From: Alphaproteobacteria bacterium
Lineage (GTDB): Bacteria; Pseudomonadota; Alphaproteobacteria; UBA9219
Length of the DNA stretch: 45,515 nt
Assembly: GCA_028716765.1 (NCBI GenBank)
Contig: JAQUPC010000002.1
Coordinates: 1-45,515 of the forward strand
Direction: 5' to 3'
Below the pieces are notes generated by a model. The model was given only the letters and a program-made list of their open reading frames with translations. It was not told the origin of the DNA and did not search any database. Positions 7,678-15,775 of this stretch are shown here, one piece after another. Numbering within the stretch: position 1 is the first letter of the stretch; each line of letters starts with the position of its first letter. The translations under genes and the position numbers were made by a program.

Positions 7678-7825
7678 GTTAGGAATATTATCTTAGTTTT
7701 CCTGCGGAAGCAAACATCCTTTTGCATGCTTGCGCCAACCCCCTGTTGCAATTTGTTGCAATCTGCGGCGCGGCGCGGCATTGTCGGCAAGACCCCCAAC
7801 CAAGCCCTGACGAGTTTTGACCGCC

Positions 7826-8932
7826 ATGAAAATTAACCTTTGGAGCCCTTTCGGTCTGGACCCCTACCCGTTGCTGCGCCCGTTTTTGTTTTTGCTGGAT
7901 CCCGAGTTCGCGCACGAGATGACCATCAAGATGCTGGGCTATGGCCTGAAATACGGTTTCGGCCCGCGCTTCGACGAACCGGACGATCCCATTCTGCACA
8001 CCAAGGTTTTCGGCCTGTTTTTCCCGAACCCCGTCGGGCTTGCCGCCGGACTCGACAAGCAGGCCGAGGTCATCGACGCGTTCATGCATTTCGGCTTCGG
8101 GGCGGTTGAGGTCGGCACGGTCACGCCGCGGCCGCAGCCGGGCAATCCCAGGCCGCGCATGCTGCGCATACCCGTGGCCAAGGCCCTGATCAACCGCTTC
8201 GGCTTCAACAGCGTCGGGCTGGACGTTTTCACCGAGCGGCTCAAAAGCTGGCGCGCGAACCCGGAGCGGGCGCGCAATCCCATCGGAGTCAACGTCGGCA
8301 AAAACAAGGACGCGGCGGACGACGCCGCGGACTATGTGGCCGGGCTCATCAAGGTTGCGCCCTACGCGGAGTATGTGACGGTCAACATCTCGTCGCCCAA
8401 CACGCCGGGCCTGCGCGACCTGCAGCACCGCGACCATCTGAAAGCGCTGCTGGCCAAGGTTATGGAAGCCCGCCAGCAACATGCGCCGGGCCTTCCCGTT
8501 CTCGTCAAGATCGCGCCCGACATCGACGAGGCGCAGCAGCAGGACATCGCCGAGGTCGTTCTGGCAGGCGGCGTGCAGGGCCTGATCGTCACCAACACGA
8601 CGACCGCGCGCCCGAGCATCGTGCCGCGCGAGATCGCCAAAGAGCCCGGCGCGCTGTCCGGCGGCCCGTTGTTCAGCCTGTCCACGCGCGTGCTGTCAAA
8701 CATGTACCGTATGACGCAGGGGCAAATTCCCCTTATCGGCTGCGGCGGCGTCAGCAGCGGCGCCGACGCTTACGCCAAGATCCGCGCCGGGGCCTCGCTG
8801 GTGCAGATCTACACCTGCCTCGTTTACGAAGGCCCGGGCGTCGTGAGCCGGATCAAGCGGGACCTCGCCGAATTGCTGCGCCGCGACGGATTCCGCTCCG
8901 TCGCCGACGCCGTGGGCGCGGATCACAAATAG
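7826..8932 (+). CDS. pyrD: Dihydroorotate dehydrogenase (quinone), class 2
   Basis: This 368-residue enzyme oxidises dihydroorotate to orotate in pyrimidine synthesis and passes electrons to quinone at the inner membrane. Family motifs include NPVGLAAGLDKQAEV, GAVEVGTVTPRPQPGNP, INRFGFNSVGLD and the catalytic-Ser segment TVNISSPNTPGLR. The N-terminal hydrophobic helix (LLRPFLFLL) is the quinone-channel element specific to class 2. The ATG at 7826 was preferred to the upstream in-frame TTG at 7817. The 3' end overlaps the convergent phosphatase by 10 bp. Confidence 0.96.
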   Translation: MKINLWSPFGLDPYPLLRPFLFLLDPEFAHEMTIKMLGYGLKYGFGPRFDEPDDPILHTKVFGLFFPNPVGLAAGLDKQAEVIDAFMHFGFGAVEVGTVTPRPQPGNPRPRMLRIPVAKALINRFGFNSVGLDVFTERLKSWRANPERARNPIGVNVGKNKDAADDAADYVAGLIKVAPYAEYVTVNISSPNTPGLRDLQHRDHLKALLAKVMEARQQHAPGLPVLVKIAPDIDEAQQQDIAEVVLAGGVQGLIVTNTTTARPSIVPREIAKEPGALSGGPLFSLSTRVLSNMYRMTQGQIPLIGCGGVSSGADAYAKIRAGASLVQIYTCLVYEGPGVVSRIKRDLAELLRRDGFRSVADAVGADHK

Positions 8933-9576
8933 GGGCCGGGGGTCGGGGACCGGGGATCAGGATTCTTGTTCCAACCCTCTATTCTCCAGCCGTCCTTTTC
9001 GGGAACCAGCACGCAGTAATGGCCGGTTTTGACCTTGGCTTCGTTGCCCGGTTTGTTGCCCGTTACGATCTGATAAACAAGGCGCAGGATGCCGTTGCTC
9101 GTCACGGCGATGCGGAAGCCTTTTCCGCTTTGCAGCCTTTCGCGTTGTTCCCGCAGAAACGCGCGCAGGTTTTTTTGCAGTTCTTCTAACGAAGGCGACC
9201 AGTTCATGCCTTCGGGCCATTGGCCGTTTTTCTCCCACGCTTCGAGCGCCGCCGCGCCGTAGCGCTGTTTTATGACGTCGCCGCTCAAGCCTTCCCACAG
9301 GCCGTAATCGATTTCGCGCAAGCGGTCGTCGATAATCGCCGTTTGCTTGACAACCGCGCCGATGACGTCCGCGAACCGGCGCGTACGCTGCAACGGGCCT
9401 GCAACCATCGCCTCAACGGAAACGGCGGCGTTGCGAACGTAATCCGCCGCCGCTTTGGCCTGCGCCTCGCCTTCGGCGGTCAGCGGCAAATCGGTGCGCG
9501 CGCCGACCCACACCGGCGTTTGCCCGGCCTCGAACGTATTGCCGTGACGGAAGAGGATGAGGACGGGCGATATCAT
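8923..9576 (-). CDS. Histidine phosphatase family protein (phosphoglycerate mutase-like)
   Basis: The catalytic signature LILFRHGNT has His11 at the N-terminus. Further family features are the phosphate-binding PLQRTRRFADVI block, the acid in REIDYGLWEG, and the second His region, which here reads AVTSNGILR, so the usual conserved His (SHGG) is replaced by Asn. That may weaken activity. The ATG at 9576 was chosen over 9612 because AGGA lies 8 bases upstream and the longer version adds 12 unconserved residues. The last 13 residues (NPDPRSPTPGPYL) are encoded by a dispersed GGGGATC-type repeat, so the C-terminus looks repeat-derived. The substrate is unknown. Confidence 0.8.
   Translation of the reverse strand: MISPVLILFRHGNTFEAGQTPVWVGARTDLPLTAEGEAQAKAAADYVRNAAVSVEAMVAGPLQRTRRFADVIGAVVKQTAIIDDRLREIDYGLWEGLSGDVIKQRYGAAALEAWEKNGQWPEGMNWSPSLEELQKNLRAFLREQRERLQSGKGFRIAVTSNGILRLVYQIVTGNKPGNEAKVKTGHYCVLVPEKDGWRIEGWNKNPDPRSPTPGPYL
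8931..8967. repeat. GGGGATC-type short tandem repeat (family D, copy 1)
   Basis: Tandem GGGGTC/GGGGAC/GGGGATC units lie at the pyrD/phosphatase convergence. Similar blocks occur at 15688-15775 and 28396-28465. This copy is translated as the C-terminus of the phosphatase. Confidence 0.55.
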
Positions 9577-9612
9577 AGGGCAGATCCTATTCGGGGAGAG
9601 ACAAATTGGCAT

Positions 9613-9701
9613 GTCTCCCCCTCACCTGCAAAATCTAAGCCGTTACGATGTAACGGCAAGATTTTGCTTCCTCTCCCCCTTGCAGGGGAGAGGGGTTTTA
9701 C
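9613..9701 (+). repeat. Nested-stem palindromic repeat (family A, copy 1)
   Basis: The core reads CTCACCTGCAAAATCT, an inner hairpin GCCGTTAC-GAT-GTAACGGC, then AGATTTTGCTTCCTCTC. The outer stem is GCAAAATCT/AGATTTTGC (9 bp). A second GGGGAGAGGGG-type hairpin follows. It is one of four copies (also 10634, 12887 and 41232), all on the plus strand. Confidence 0.85.
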
Positions 9702-9726
9702 CTTATTTGCAAAAGATAAAGGTTCA

Positions 9727-10578
9727 CTAAAAAGCATGATTGCCGTCGTAAACGGGAAGCAGTTCGCCTTCGGCGGCGATGATGGCCTCGGCACGGCTGG
9801 CATCGGCCTCGCTGTCGACGCCGATGTGGCTGCGGCCTTTGTAATCGACTTCCACCACGCGGATTTTCAGGCCGTTTTCCAGCGCGCGAAGTTGCTCCAG
9901 CTTTTCCGCCTGCTCCAGCGGCGAGGGCGGGAGCGCGATCAGCCGCGCCAGCGTTTCGCGGCGATAGCCGTAAAGCCCGATGTGGCGGTAGACGGGCGGG
10001 TTGTCCGCGCCGTCGCGAACATTATTTTTTTCGGCTCGCTCTGCGGTGCCCGCAACCGCTCGCACGAACGGTATAATGCTCTTCGAAAAATACAGCGCGT
10101 TATGATCCTTGTCGAACGTGACGGTCGTGCCTCCGGCCTCGCCCGCCTGTTTCGCCGCGCGCAGCGCCTCATACGTTTCCTTCGTGAGGCGCACGGCAGG
10201 GGTGAAGATGCCGATGGACGAATCCCGCGCCATTTCGTCGATAACGGCGCGAATAACCCACGGCGGCGTCAGCACCGCGTCGCCTTGCAGGTTGATGATC
10301 TGATCGACATCGGAGGGAAGTTGTTGAAGCGCGGCGTGCACGCGCCCGGTGCCGTTCGCGATCGCCGGATCGGTCATGACGCATGCCGCGCCGATTTTCG
10401 CGCAAAAGGCGGCGATGCGTTCGTCATCCGTCGCGACGGCGACGTTGCCTTTGCCCACCACGCTCGCGCCGAGCGCCCACACGCGCTGGAGCAGCGGCAC
10501 GCCCGCGACAAGCGCCAAAGGTTTGCCGGGGAAGCGCGTCGAGCCATAACGGGCGGGGATGATGATGCGAAGGGGCAT
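9727..10578 (-). CDS. kdsB: CMP-Kdo synthetase-like cytidylyltransferase
   Basis: This 283-residue protein matches 3-deoxy-manno-octulosonate cytidylyltransferase, which activates Kdo with CTP for lipopolysaccharide. The nucleotide motif IPARYGSTRFPGKPL is at residues 7-21. RHIGLYGYR, PSPLEQAEKLEQLR and a C-terminal GVDS also match KdsB. Two core motifs deviate: HQSGTER of E. coli KdsB is IANGTGR here (73-79), and QGDEP is QGDAV (98-102), although the metal-binding Asp is kept. It is also about 35 residues longer than E. coli KdsB. It may be a divergent KdsB or a paralogue acting on a related sugar acid. GAGG lies 10 bases before the ATG. Confidence 0.78.
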   Translation of the reverse strand: MPLRIIIPARYGSTRFPGKPLALVAGVPLLQRVWALGASVVGKGNVAVATDDERIAAFCAKIGAACVMTDPAIANGTGRVHAALQQLPSDVDQIINLQGDAVLTPPWVIRAVIDEMARDSSIGIFTPAVRLTKETYEALRAAKQAGEAGGTTVTFDKDHNALYFSKSIIPFVRAVAGTAERAEKNNVRDGADNPPVYRHIGLYGYRRETLARLIALPPSPLEQAEKLEQLRALENGLKIRVVEVDYKGRSHIGVDSEADASRAEAIIAAEGELLPVYDGNHAF

Positions 10579-10633
10579 TCGGGTCCAGCCTCAGTTATAG
10601 TGAAGGAACACATTGAAGCCGGGCACGCTCTGT

Positions 10634-10753
10634 TCCCCTCCCCTTGGGGAGGGGTTAGGGGCGGGGTATGTAAAAGATGACCCCTCACCTGCAAAAACCA
10701 GGGCGTTACGATGTAACGCCGGGTTTTTGCTTCCTCTCCCCAAGGGGAGAGGG
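10634..10753 (+). repeat. Nested-stem palindromic repeat (family A, copy 2)
   Basis: A CCCCTCCCCTTGGGGAGGGG hairpin leads into CCCTCACCTGCAAAAACC, an inner stem GGCGTTAC-GAT-GTAACGCC, then GGGTTTTTGCTTCCTC and a CTCCCCAAGGGGAGAGGG hairpin. Bases differ from the other copies in both stems, but pairing is kept. Confidence 0.85.
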
Positions 10754-10826
10754 ACACGAACCTGGCCGCAAAATTTTCCTTCGGTTTGGATGACACAGAT
10801 CACATCCACTAATAAAGAACCGATCT

Positions 10827-11303
10827 TCACCGTTCGCAAGAGGAAGCTTTGGCGTTCTGCTCTTTCAGCGTTTTGAGGATGCTTTCCGTCATCAAGCTGA
10901 TCGCCTGCCCTTCGAGCGGGGTCAACTCGCCGGAGGCGACGGCCTGCATGACGGCGATTTGGGCTTCGGCCAGACCGGCGAGATCCGTTATCGGCGGCAA
11001 ACTGAACGTTACCGGCGCGCCCTTGCGCACAGGCAGAATCCGGTCGAGGCAGAGTTTTATGATCGCGGCGTCATACCCGTTGACCGCGATGTTGACGGCC
11101 CTTTGGGCTATAGCTTCGGCGTTGCGGTCGAGGAGAGCGCGGACTGCCAACGCCGCCCTGCCCGGCAAGCCCTTCGGCCTTCCGCGCGGGTTTCCGCTTT
11201 GGCCTTTCGTGAAACGGCCATCGGCTTTTCTGTGCCCTGTTATCTCCTGTTTTTCACCTGTTATATCAGGTGTTAACCTTGTGTTTTCCCCGGCCACGAG
11301 CAT
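10827..11303 (-). CDS. DUF5681-domain protein
   Basis: This 158-residue protein has the DUF5681 signature GRFTKGQSGNPRGRPKG at about residues 29-45, followed by a helical region. Such proteins are common in alphaproteobacterial genomes and in prophage or mobile contexts; their biochemical role is not established. The basic Gly/Arg/Pro motif suggests nucleic-acid contact, as inference. GGGAGGG lies just before the ATG at 11303. The neighbours (HARE-HTH-like protein, candidate RNA, repeat stack) suggest accessory DNA. Confidence 0.75.
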   Translation of the reverse strand: MLVAGENTRLTPDITGEKQEITGHRKADGRFTKGQSGNPRGRPKGLPGRAALAVRALLDRNAEAIAQRAVNIAVNGYDAAIIKLCLDRILPVRKGAPVTFSLPPITDLAGLAEAQIAVMQAVASGELTPLEGQAISLMTESILKTLKEQNAKASSCER

Positions 11304-11620
11304 TCGCCCTCCCTGTTTTTAAGGCCTTTGCCGAAGCCATTCTAATAAAAATATATTCCTATGTCAAGGAATGTTTTCCTATGATGTGCTCTGCGTACCC
11401 ATGAACTGATTCGTTAGCTGGTTAAACGACCCGTTTTGTATGTAATTTTCCGTTTTGAAAATAACTCCAAAAAGAGGTTTAAGTTTATTAGCAACGGATA
11501 GTTCATATAAATCAATATCTTATACCATACGATTGCTGTATAAAATCAACCTAAAAAGAAAGTCTTGACTCAATTGCCTGCTCAATCGTAGGAATCCCTA
11601 TCCTTAGAGAGGAGAAAGCT
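11304..11620. promoter_or_regulatory. AT-rich divergent intergenic region
   Basis: This 317-bp gap lies between the divergent DUF5681 and HARE-HTH-like genes. It is markedly AT-rich from 11400 to 11580 and holds no gene I can support. It probably carries promoters for both flanking genes; no specific operator was recognised. Confidence 0.4.
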
Positions 11621-12181
11621 ATGTCGATGAAAACCCCAACCCTTGAAGAAGCGGAAGCCGAAATTGCTTCCCTTTCTTCCCGCCTCACGGTTCTCAAAAA
11701 TTATGTGAACGGCGTATACGTTCTCAATGGAGAGCAGGCTCCTTACGCAGAAGGAGATGGGGCTTCCGTGGCCCCGACACCTTTGTTCAGGCCCAAACAC
11801 AAACAGGCTCCCGATGAATTTCTTGGCAAACCATTCGCGTTCAGCGCCAAAAGTGTTCTTGAACGGCGTCGGGCCGGAAACCAAAAAGAAGGCCCCATGT
11901 CAGCCGATGAAATCTATGAAGCCCTTAAAGCAGGCGGATATGGGTTTGACTCAAGAAACTCAATCGACGCGCAAAAGAACGGCGTAAAGATCGCCCTTGG
12001 GAAAAACTCACAGACCTTTACTAGGGTTCCAAACAGCGATCTTTTCGGTCTTGTTGAATGGTATGGCGTGAGGGGAAAGAAGGCCACCAAAAAATCAGGC
12101 GACGCGGATAACCCCGCTGAAAATGGATCGCCAGAAATAGAATCGGCTGACCCCCAAGAAGAGAAGCCAGCCGATGAATAA
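11621..12181 (+). CDS. HARE-HTH-like winged-helix protein, unknown role
   Basis: This 186-residue protein has an N-terminal helix (residues 8-30), a linker, a domain at about 91-149 and an acidic low-complexity tail. The middle domain (GPMSADEIYEALKAGGYGF ... KNGVKIALGKNSQTFTRVPN ... FGLVEWY) has the pattern of HARE-HTH winged helices, which occur in restriction enzymes, ASXL proteins and the RNA polymerase delta subunit: an MSADEIYEAL helix, a second helix and a wing ending F-x-RV...FGLxEW. Function is unknown; DNA binding is inferred. GAGGAG precedes the ATG. A structured RNA region with a terminator follows directly. Confidence 0.6.
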   Translation: MSMKTPTLEEAEAEIASLSSRLTVLKNYVNGVYVLNGEQAPYAEGDGASVAPTPLFRPKHKQAPDEFLGKPFAFSAKSVLERRRAGNQKEGPMSADEIYEALKAGGYGFDSRNSIDAQKNGVKIALGKNSQTFTRVPNSDLFGLVEWYGVRGKKATKKSGDADNPAENGSPEIESADPQEEKPADE

Positions 12182-12250
12182 TAAGTTTCAAGCGCCGTAC
12201 GCAACGTCCGCAAAAACAACCGCGCACGGCTTAACCCTGAAAAGGCAGGA

Positions 12251-12385
12251 GGTGGGACATGACAACATAACCTAACGGTTGTGCTGGCGGTCGAAAGACC
12301 GCTGGCCGACCGCCTACCCCTTCCACAAGGGTAAGGAGCAACGGCGTATTCCCTTTCCATCAGGGATGCGCCGTTGTGCATTTTT
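12251..12385 (+). ncRNA. Candidate structured RNA or regulatory 3' region
   Basis: After the HARE-HTH-like gene there is an AGGAGGT ribosome site followed by a three-codon frame ATG ACA ACA TAA (12259-12270). Next comes GGCGGTC-GAAA-GACCGC, a GNRA-capped hairpin. Its 5' arm can pair instead with a downstream CGACCGCC, giving two mutually exclusive folds. A TACCC...GGGTA hairpin and a long terminal hairpin follow. The density of pairing suggests a small RNA or regulated 3' end. No known RNA family was recognised. Confidence 0.4.
12339..12385 (+). terminator. Rho-independent terminator
   Basis: CAACGGCG pairs with CGCCGTTG and an inner TCCCT with AGGGA, followed by TGCATTTTT. It ends the transcript from the HARE-HTH-like gene or the candidate RNA. 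Confidence 0.75.
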
Positions 12386-12474
12386 AGGATGCCATAATGA
12401 TTAGAATCTGTCCAGTTATCTTCAATTAACATTAGCTATCTTATTAAAAACACTCTCAAATATTTATCCGTCTT

Positions 12475-12597
12475 CGTCATCGCGAGGCCCTGGCCTGTCC
12501 GCCGAAGCCTTGGCGAAGGGGGATGGCGGCGCGGCGATCCAGTTGCTGCTGAAACCTAGGAAAAGTTCTGGATTGCTTCGCTTCGCTCGCAATGACG
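12475..12597. repeat. GTCATTGCGAG-type palindromic repeat (family C, copy 1)
   Basis: Ends CGTCATCGCGAG and CTCGCAATGACG are inverted. The interior carries CGATCCAG and CTGGATTGC. This is the widespread CGTCATTGCGAG...GCAATCC repeat style seen in many bacterial genomes. The second copy is at 37745-37838. Confidence 0.75.
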
Positions 12598-12610
12598 GCA
12601 AGTCTCTTCC

Positions 12611-12834
12611 CGTCATTCCGGCCAAGCTCGCAAAGCGAGCGCGAGCCGGAATCCCGTTTGGTTTTTTTGGAAATTAAACTGGATCCTGGACCCTCCTACG
12701 CTTCTTCGAAGCTTCGGAGGGCAAAGCACCAAGCCTCCCGAAGCGCATCGCGTGAAGGGAGGTCAATTTTCTTTCGTTCCGCCTTCGCGCTACGCGCTTC
12801 GGCGCGCCCGAAGAGAAAATTGTGCGGGATGACG
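12611..12834. repeat. GTCATTCCGG/TTTTCTTTCG composite repeat (family B, copy 1)
   Basis: The element starts with CGTCATTCCGGC and ends GCGGGATGACG. Inside are GACCCTCCTACGC, GAAGCTTCGGAGGG and CAATTTTCTTTCG...GAAGAGAAAATTG, forming nested stems. The block 12679-12834 is closely related to 21323-21453. Confidence 0.75.
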
Positions 12835-12886
12835 CCGTGCCTAGAACAGGCCGGACGCCTAGAGCAAAACCCGAATAGATGGAATT

Positions 12887-13049
12887 ACCCTCCCCTTGCG
12901 GGAGGGTCGAAATCGCTCTTGCGATTTCGGGGAGGGGTCAAAGAAAACGGACCCCTCACCTGCAAAAACTAATGACTTGCTTCGCAAGCCAAAGTTTTTG
13001 CTTCCTCTCCCCAAGGGGAGAGGGCCATTCTATCTAAACGGAAAATGCT
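12887..13049 (+). repeat. Nested-stem palindromic repeat (family A, copy 3)
   Basis: A CGAAATCGCTCTTGCGATTTCG hairpin leads to CCCTCACCTGCAAAAACT, an inner stem CTTGC-TTC-GCAAG, then AGTTTTTGCTTCCTCTCC. The trailing CATTCTATCTAAACGG is shared with the copy at 41232. The element ends at the clpB stop. Confidence 0.85.
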
Positions 13050-15629
13050 CTAAGCCTTCAACACCAGCCCGTCCTTGTCCGCCCCGACTGTGACGGTTGA
13101 ACCGTCGGGAACTTTGCCGGCCAGAACGTCCTGCGCCAGCGGGTTTTGCAGCGTGCGCTGGATGACGCGCTTCAGGGGCCGCGCGCCGTAGACGGGATCG
13201 TAGTCCGCTTCGGCCAGCCACGCGAGCGCTTCGGGCGTCACCTCCAGCGTGATTTTGTGTTCGGCCAGAAGCTTTTTCAGCCGCGCGATCTGCACGGCGA
13301 CGACGCCTTTCATGTCCTCGCGGCTGAGGCGGCGGAAGATAAGGATTTCGTCGAGCCGGTTCAAAAACTCGGGCCGGAAATGGCGGCGCACGGCGTCCAT
13401 CACCTGATCGCGCGTGTGCGGCGCAAGTTCTTCGCCCTCGTCGGAGGCTATGATGTCCGCGCCGAGGTTCGAGGTCAGCACGATGAGCGTATTGCGAAAG
13501 TCCACGACGCGGCCCTGCCCGTCCGTCAGGCGGCCTTCGTCCAGCACCTGAAGCAAAACGTTGAACACATCCGGGTGCGCCTTTTCCACCTCGTCGAACA
13601 AGATCACCTGATACGGGCGGCGGCGCACGGCCTCGGTCAGCGCCCCGCCTTCTTCATAGCCTACGTAGCCCGGCGGCGCACCGATAAGCCGCGCCACGGA
13701 ATGCTTTTCCATGTATTCCGACATGTCGACGCGGATCATCGCCTGTTCGTCGTCGAACAGAAATTCGGCCAGCGCCTTGGTCAGCTCGGTCTTGCCGACG
13801 CCCGTCGGGCCGAGAAACAGGAACGAGCCCGTCGGCCGGTTGGGGTCTTGCAGCCCGGCGCGGGCGCGGCGCACGGCGTTCGAAACGGCCACGACGGCTT
13901 CGTCCTGCCCGATGACTCGGCGGCGGATGAAATCCTCCATATGCAAAAGCTTTTCACGCTCGCCCTGCATCATCTTGTCGACCGGCACACCGGTCCAGCG
14001 GCTGACGATGGCCGCGATGTCCGGTTCCTTGACGGCTTCGCCCAGCATGCTGTGCCCGTTTTGCTTTTCCGCCGCCTGAATCTTGCGCTCCAGTTCGGGA
14101 ATGACGCCGTAGGCCAGTTCGCCCGCGCGGGTGTATTCGCCCTTGCGCTGGACCTGATCCAGCTCGGCGCGCGCGTGCTCTAGCTGCTCCTTGAGTTTTT
14201 GCGCGCTGGTCAGATGTTCCTTTTCGGCGCGCCAGCGCGCCGTCAGTTCCGCCGCTTTTTCCTCGAGGTTGGCCAGTTCGGCGTTGAGCTTCGCCAGCCT
14301 TTCCTGCGAAGCGGGATCGGGCTCTTTTTGCAGCGCGGCACGTTCGATCTTGAGCTGGATGATGCGGCGGTCCAGCTCGTCGATTTCCTCCGGCTTGCTG
14401 TCGACCTCCATGCGCAGACGCGCCGCCGCCTCGTCGATCAGGTCGATGGCCTTGTCGGGCAGGAAACGGTCGGTGATGTAGCGGTTGGACAGAGCCGCCG
14501 CCGCGACGATGGCGCCGTCGGTGATGCGCACGCCATGATGCAGTTCGTACCGCTCCTTGAGGCCGCGCAGGATCGAGACGGTGTCCTCGACCGTCGGCTG
14601 GCTGACGTAAACCGGCTGGAAGCGCCGCGCCAGCGCCGCGTCCTTTTCGATATACTTGTGGTATTCGTCGAGCGTCGTCGCGCCGACGCAGTGCAGTTCG
14701 CCTCGCGCCAAAGCGGGCTTGAGCATGTTGGAGGCGTCCATCGCGCCTTCGGTCTTGCCCGCGCCGACCAGAATGTGAAGTTCGTCGATGAACACGACGA
14801 TTTCGCCCGCCGCCGCCGAGATTTCCTGCAACACGGCCTTGAGCCGTTCCTCGAACTCGCCGCGGTACTTCGCCCCGGCCACCAGCGCGCCGAGATCGAG
14901 CGACAGAACGCGCTTGTCCTTAAGGCCTTCGGGCACGTCGCCCTTGATGATGCGCTGGGCCAGCCCTTCGACGATCGCGGTCTTGCCGACGCCCGCCTCG
15001 CCGATCAGCACGGGATTGTTCTTCGTGCGCCGCGCCAGAACCTGGATCGTGCGGCGGATTTCCTCGTCGCGCCCGATGACGGGATCAAGCTTGCCCTCGC
15101 GCGCGGCCTCTGTCAGGTCGCGGGTGTATTTCTTGAGCGCTTCGTAGCCCTGCTCGGCCGTGGCGGTATCGGCGGGGCGGCCGCGCCGCATGTCGTTGAT
15201 GGCCTTGTTGAGGCCTTCCGGCGTGACGCCGGAAGCGGCCAGCGCCTTTTGCACGCCCGTGCCCGGCGCCGTCGCCATCGCCAGAAGAAGCCGCTCGGCG
15301 GTGACGTAGCTGTCGCCCGCTTTTTTGGCGAGCTCCTCCGCTGCGCCGAGAAGGCGCGCGAACTCCGGCGTCATCAGCAGTTGATCGGCGTTGCCCGAAG
15401 CGAAGACTTTGGGGGTTTTTTCAAGTTCGGCCTCGACGGCGTCGAGGGCCTTTTTGGGATCGCCGCCCGCGGCGCGGATAAGGTTGGAGGCCTGCCCTTC
15501 GCGGTCTTCCAGAAGGGCCTTGAGCAAATGCTCGGCCTGCAGCCTTTGGTGTTGCAGCTTGAGCGCCGTCATTTGCGCGGCTTGGAGGAAGCCCTGGGCG
15601 CGTTCGGTGTAGCGGTCGAGATTGAGCAT
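13050..15629 (-). CDS. clpB: ATP-dependent disaggregase ClpB
   Basis: This 859-residue Hsp100 chaperone works with DnaK to dissolve protein aggregates. Features in order are the Clp N-domain (1-145), AAA+ module 1 with Walker A GEAGVGKT at 210-217 and Walker B VVFIDELH, the coiled-coil middle domain (about 400-520), and AAA+ module 2 with Walker A GPTGVGKT and the pore loop GYVGYEEGG. The absence of an IGF/L ClpP-binding loop and the presence of the middle domain separate it from ClpA/ClpC. Length matches the family. A RpoH-like promoter lies 32 bp upstream of the start. There is no clear ribosome site. A family-A repeat abuts the stop codon. Confidence 0.97.
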   Translation of the reverse strand: MLNLDRYTERAQGFLQAAQMTALKLQHQRLQAEHLLKALLEDREGQASNLIRAAGGDPKKALDAVEAELEKTPKVFASGNADQLLMTPEFARLLGAAEELAKKAGDSYVTAERLLLAMATAPGTGVQKALAASGVTPEGLNKAINDMRRGRPADTATAEQGYEALKKYTRDLTEAAREGKLDPVIGRDEEIRRTIQVLARRTKNNPVLIGEAGVGKTAIVEGLAQRIIKGDVPEGLKDKRVLSLDLGALVAGAKYRGEFEERLKAVLQEISAAAGEIVVFIDELHILVGAGKTEGAMDASNMLKPALARGELHCVGATTLDEYHKYIEKDAALARRFQPVYVSQPTVEDTVSILRGLKERYELHHGVRITDGAIVAAAALSNRYITDRFLPDKAIDLIDEAAARLRMEVDSKPEEIDELDRRIIQLKIERAALQKEPDPASQERLAKLNAELANLEEKAAELTARWRAEKEHLTSAQKLKEQLEHARAELDQVQRKGEYTRAGELAYGVIPELERKIQAAEKQNGHSMLGEAVKEPDIAAIVSRWTGVPVDKMMQGEREKLLHMEDFIRRRVIGQDEAVVAVSNAVRRARAGLQDPNRPTGSFLFLGPTGVGKTELTKALAEFLFDDEQAMIRVDMSEYMEKHSVARLIGAPPGYVGYEEGGALTEAVRRRPYQVILFDEVEKAHPDVFNVLLQVLDEGRLTDGQGRVVDFRNTLIVLTSNLGADIIASDEGEELAPHTRDQVMDAVRRHFRPEFLNRLDEILIFRRLSREDMKGVVAVQIARLKKLLAEHKITLEVTPEALAWLAEADYDPVYGARPLKRVIQRTLQNPLAQDVLAGKVPDGSTVTVGADKDGLVLKA

Positions 15630-15660
15630 GAATGGGGCCAGCGCTTGTTGATGATATTGG

Positions 15661-15689
15661 AATGTAAGACGATATAGGGAGATTACAAG
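15661..15689 (-). promoter_or_regulatory. Candidate RpoH (sigma-32) promoter of clpB
   Basis: On the minus strand, CTTG - 17 bases - CTTACATT lies 32 bases before the clpB ATG. It fits the alphaproteobacterial sigma-32 pattern CTTG-N17/18-CYTATNT with one mismatch. The same spacing class is seen before groES. Confidence 0.5.
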
Positions 15690-15775
15690 GGGGATCAGGG
15701 GTCGGGGATCAGGGATCAGAAAAAACCGAAACTAACGCGCCGATCCTCGGCCGCCGATCCCCGATCCCCGAAAAA
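15688..15775. repeat. GGGGATC-type inverted repeat block (family D, copy 2)
   Basis: GGGGATCAGGGGTCGGGGAT on the left and CCGATCCCCGATCCCCG on the right are partly complementary around 15720-15745. The right arm is translated as the last residues of the gtrA-like gene. Confidence 0.6.

Noticed and set aside
10613..10876. Reading frames with translated SPAKT...LLPLPKGRG text at 10613, 12896 and 41239
   Set aside because: They are translations of the family-A palindromic repeat, which recurs in gaps and is a known source of spurious protein calls.
10827..12181. Intact prophage
   Set aside because: Only a DUF5681 and a HARE-HTH-like protein are present; no integrase, terminase, portal or attachment site was seen.
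11914..12432. 172-residue minus-strand frame
   Set aside because: It is the antisense of the HARE-HTH-like gene and candidate RNA, without family features or a ribosome site.
9613..13049. Possible CRISPR array because of repeated palindromes
   Set aside because: Copies are far apart, not regularly spaced, no spacers of uniform length and no cas genes.
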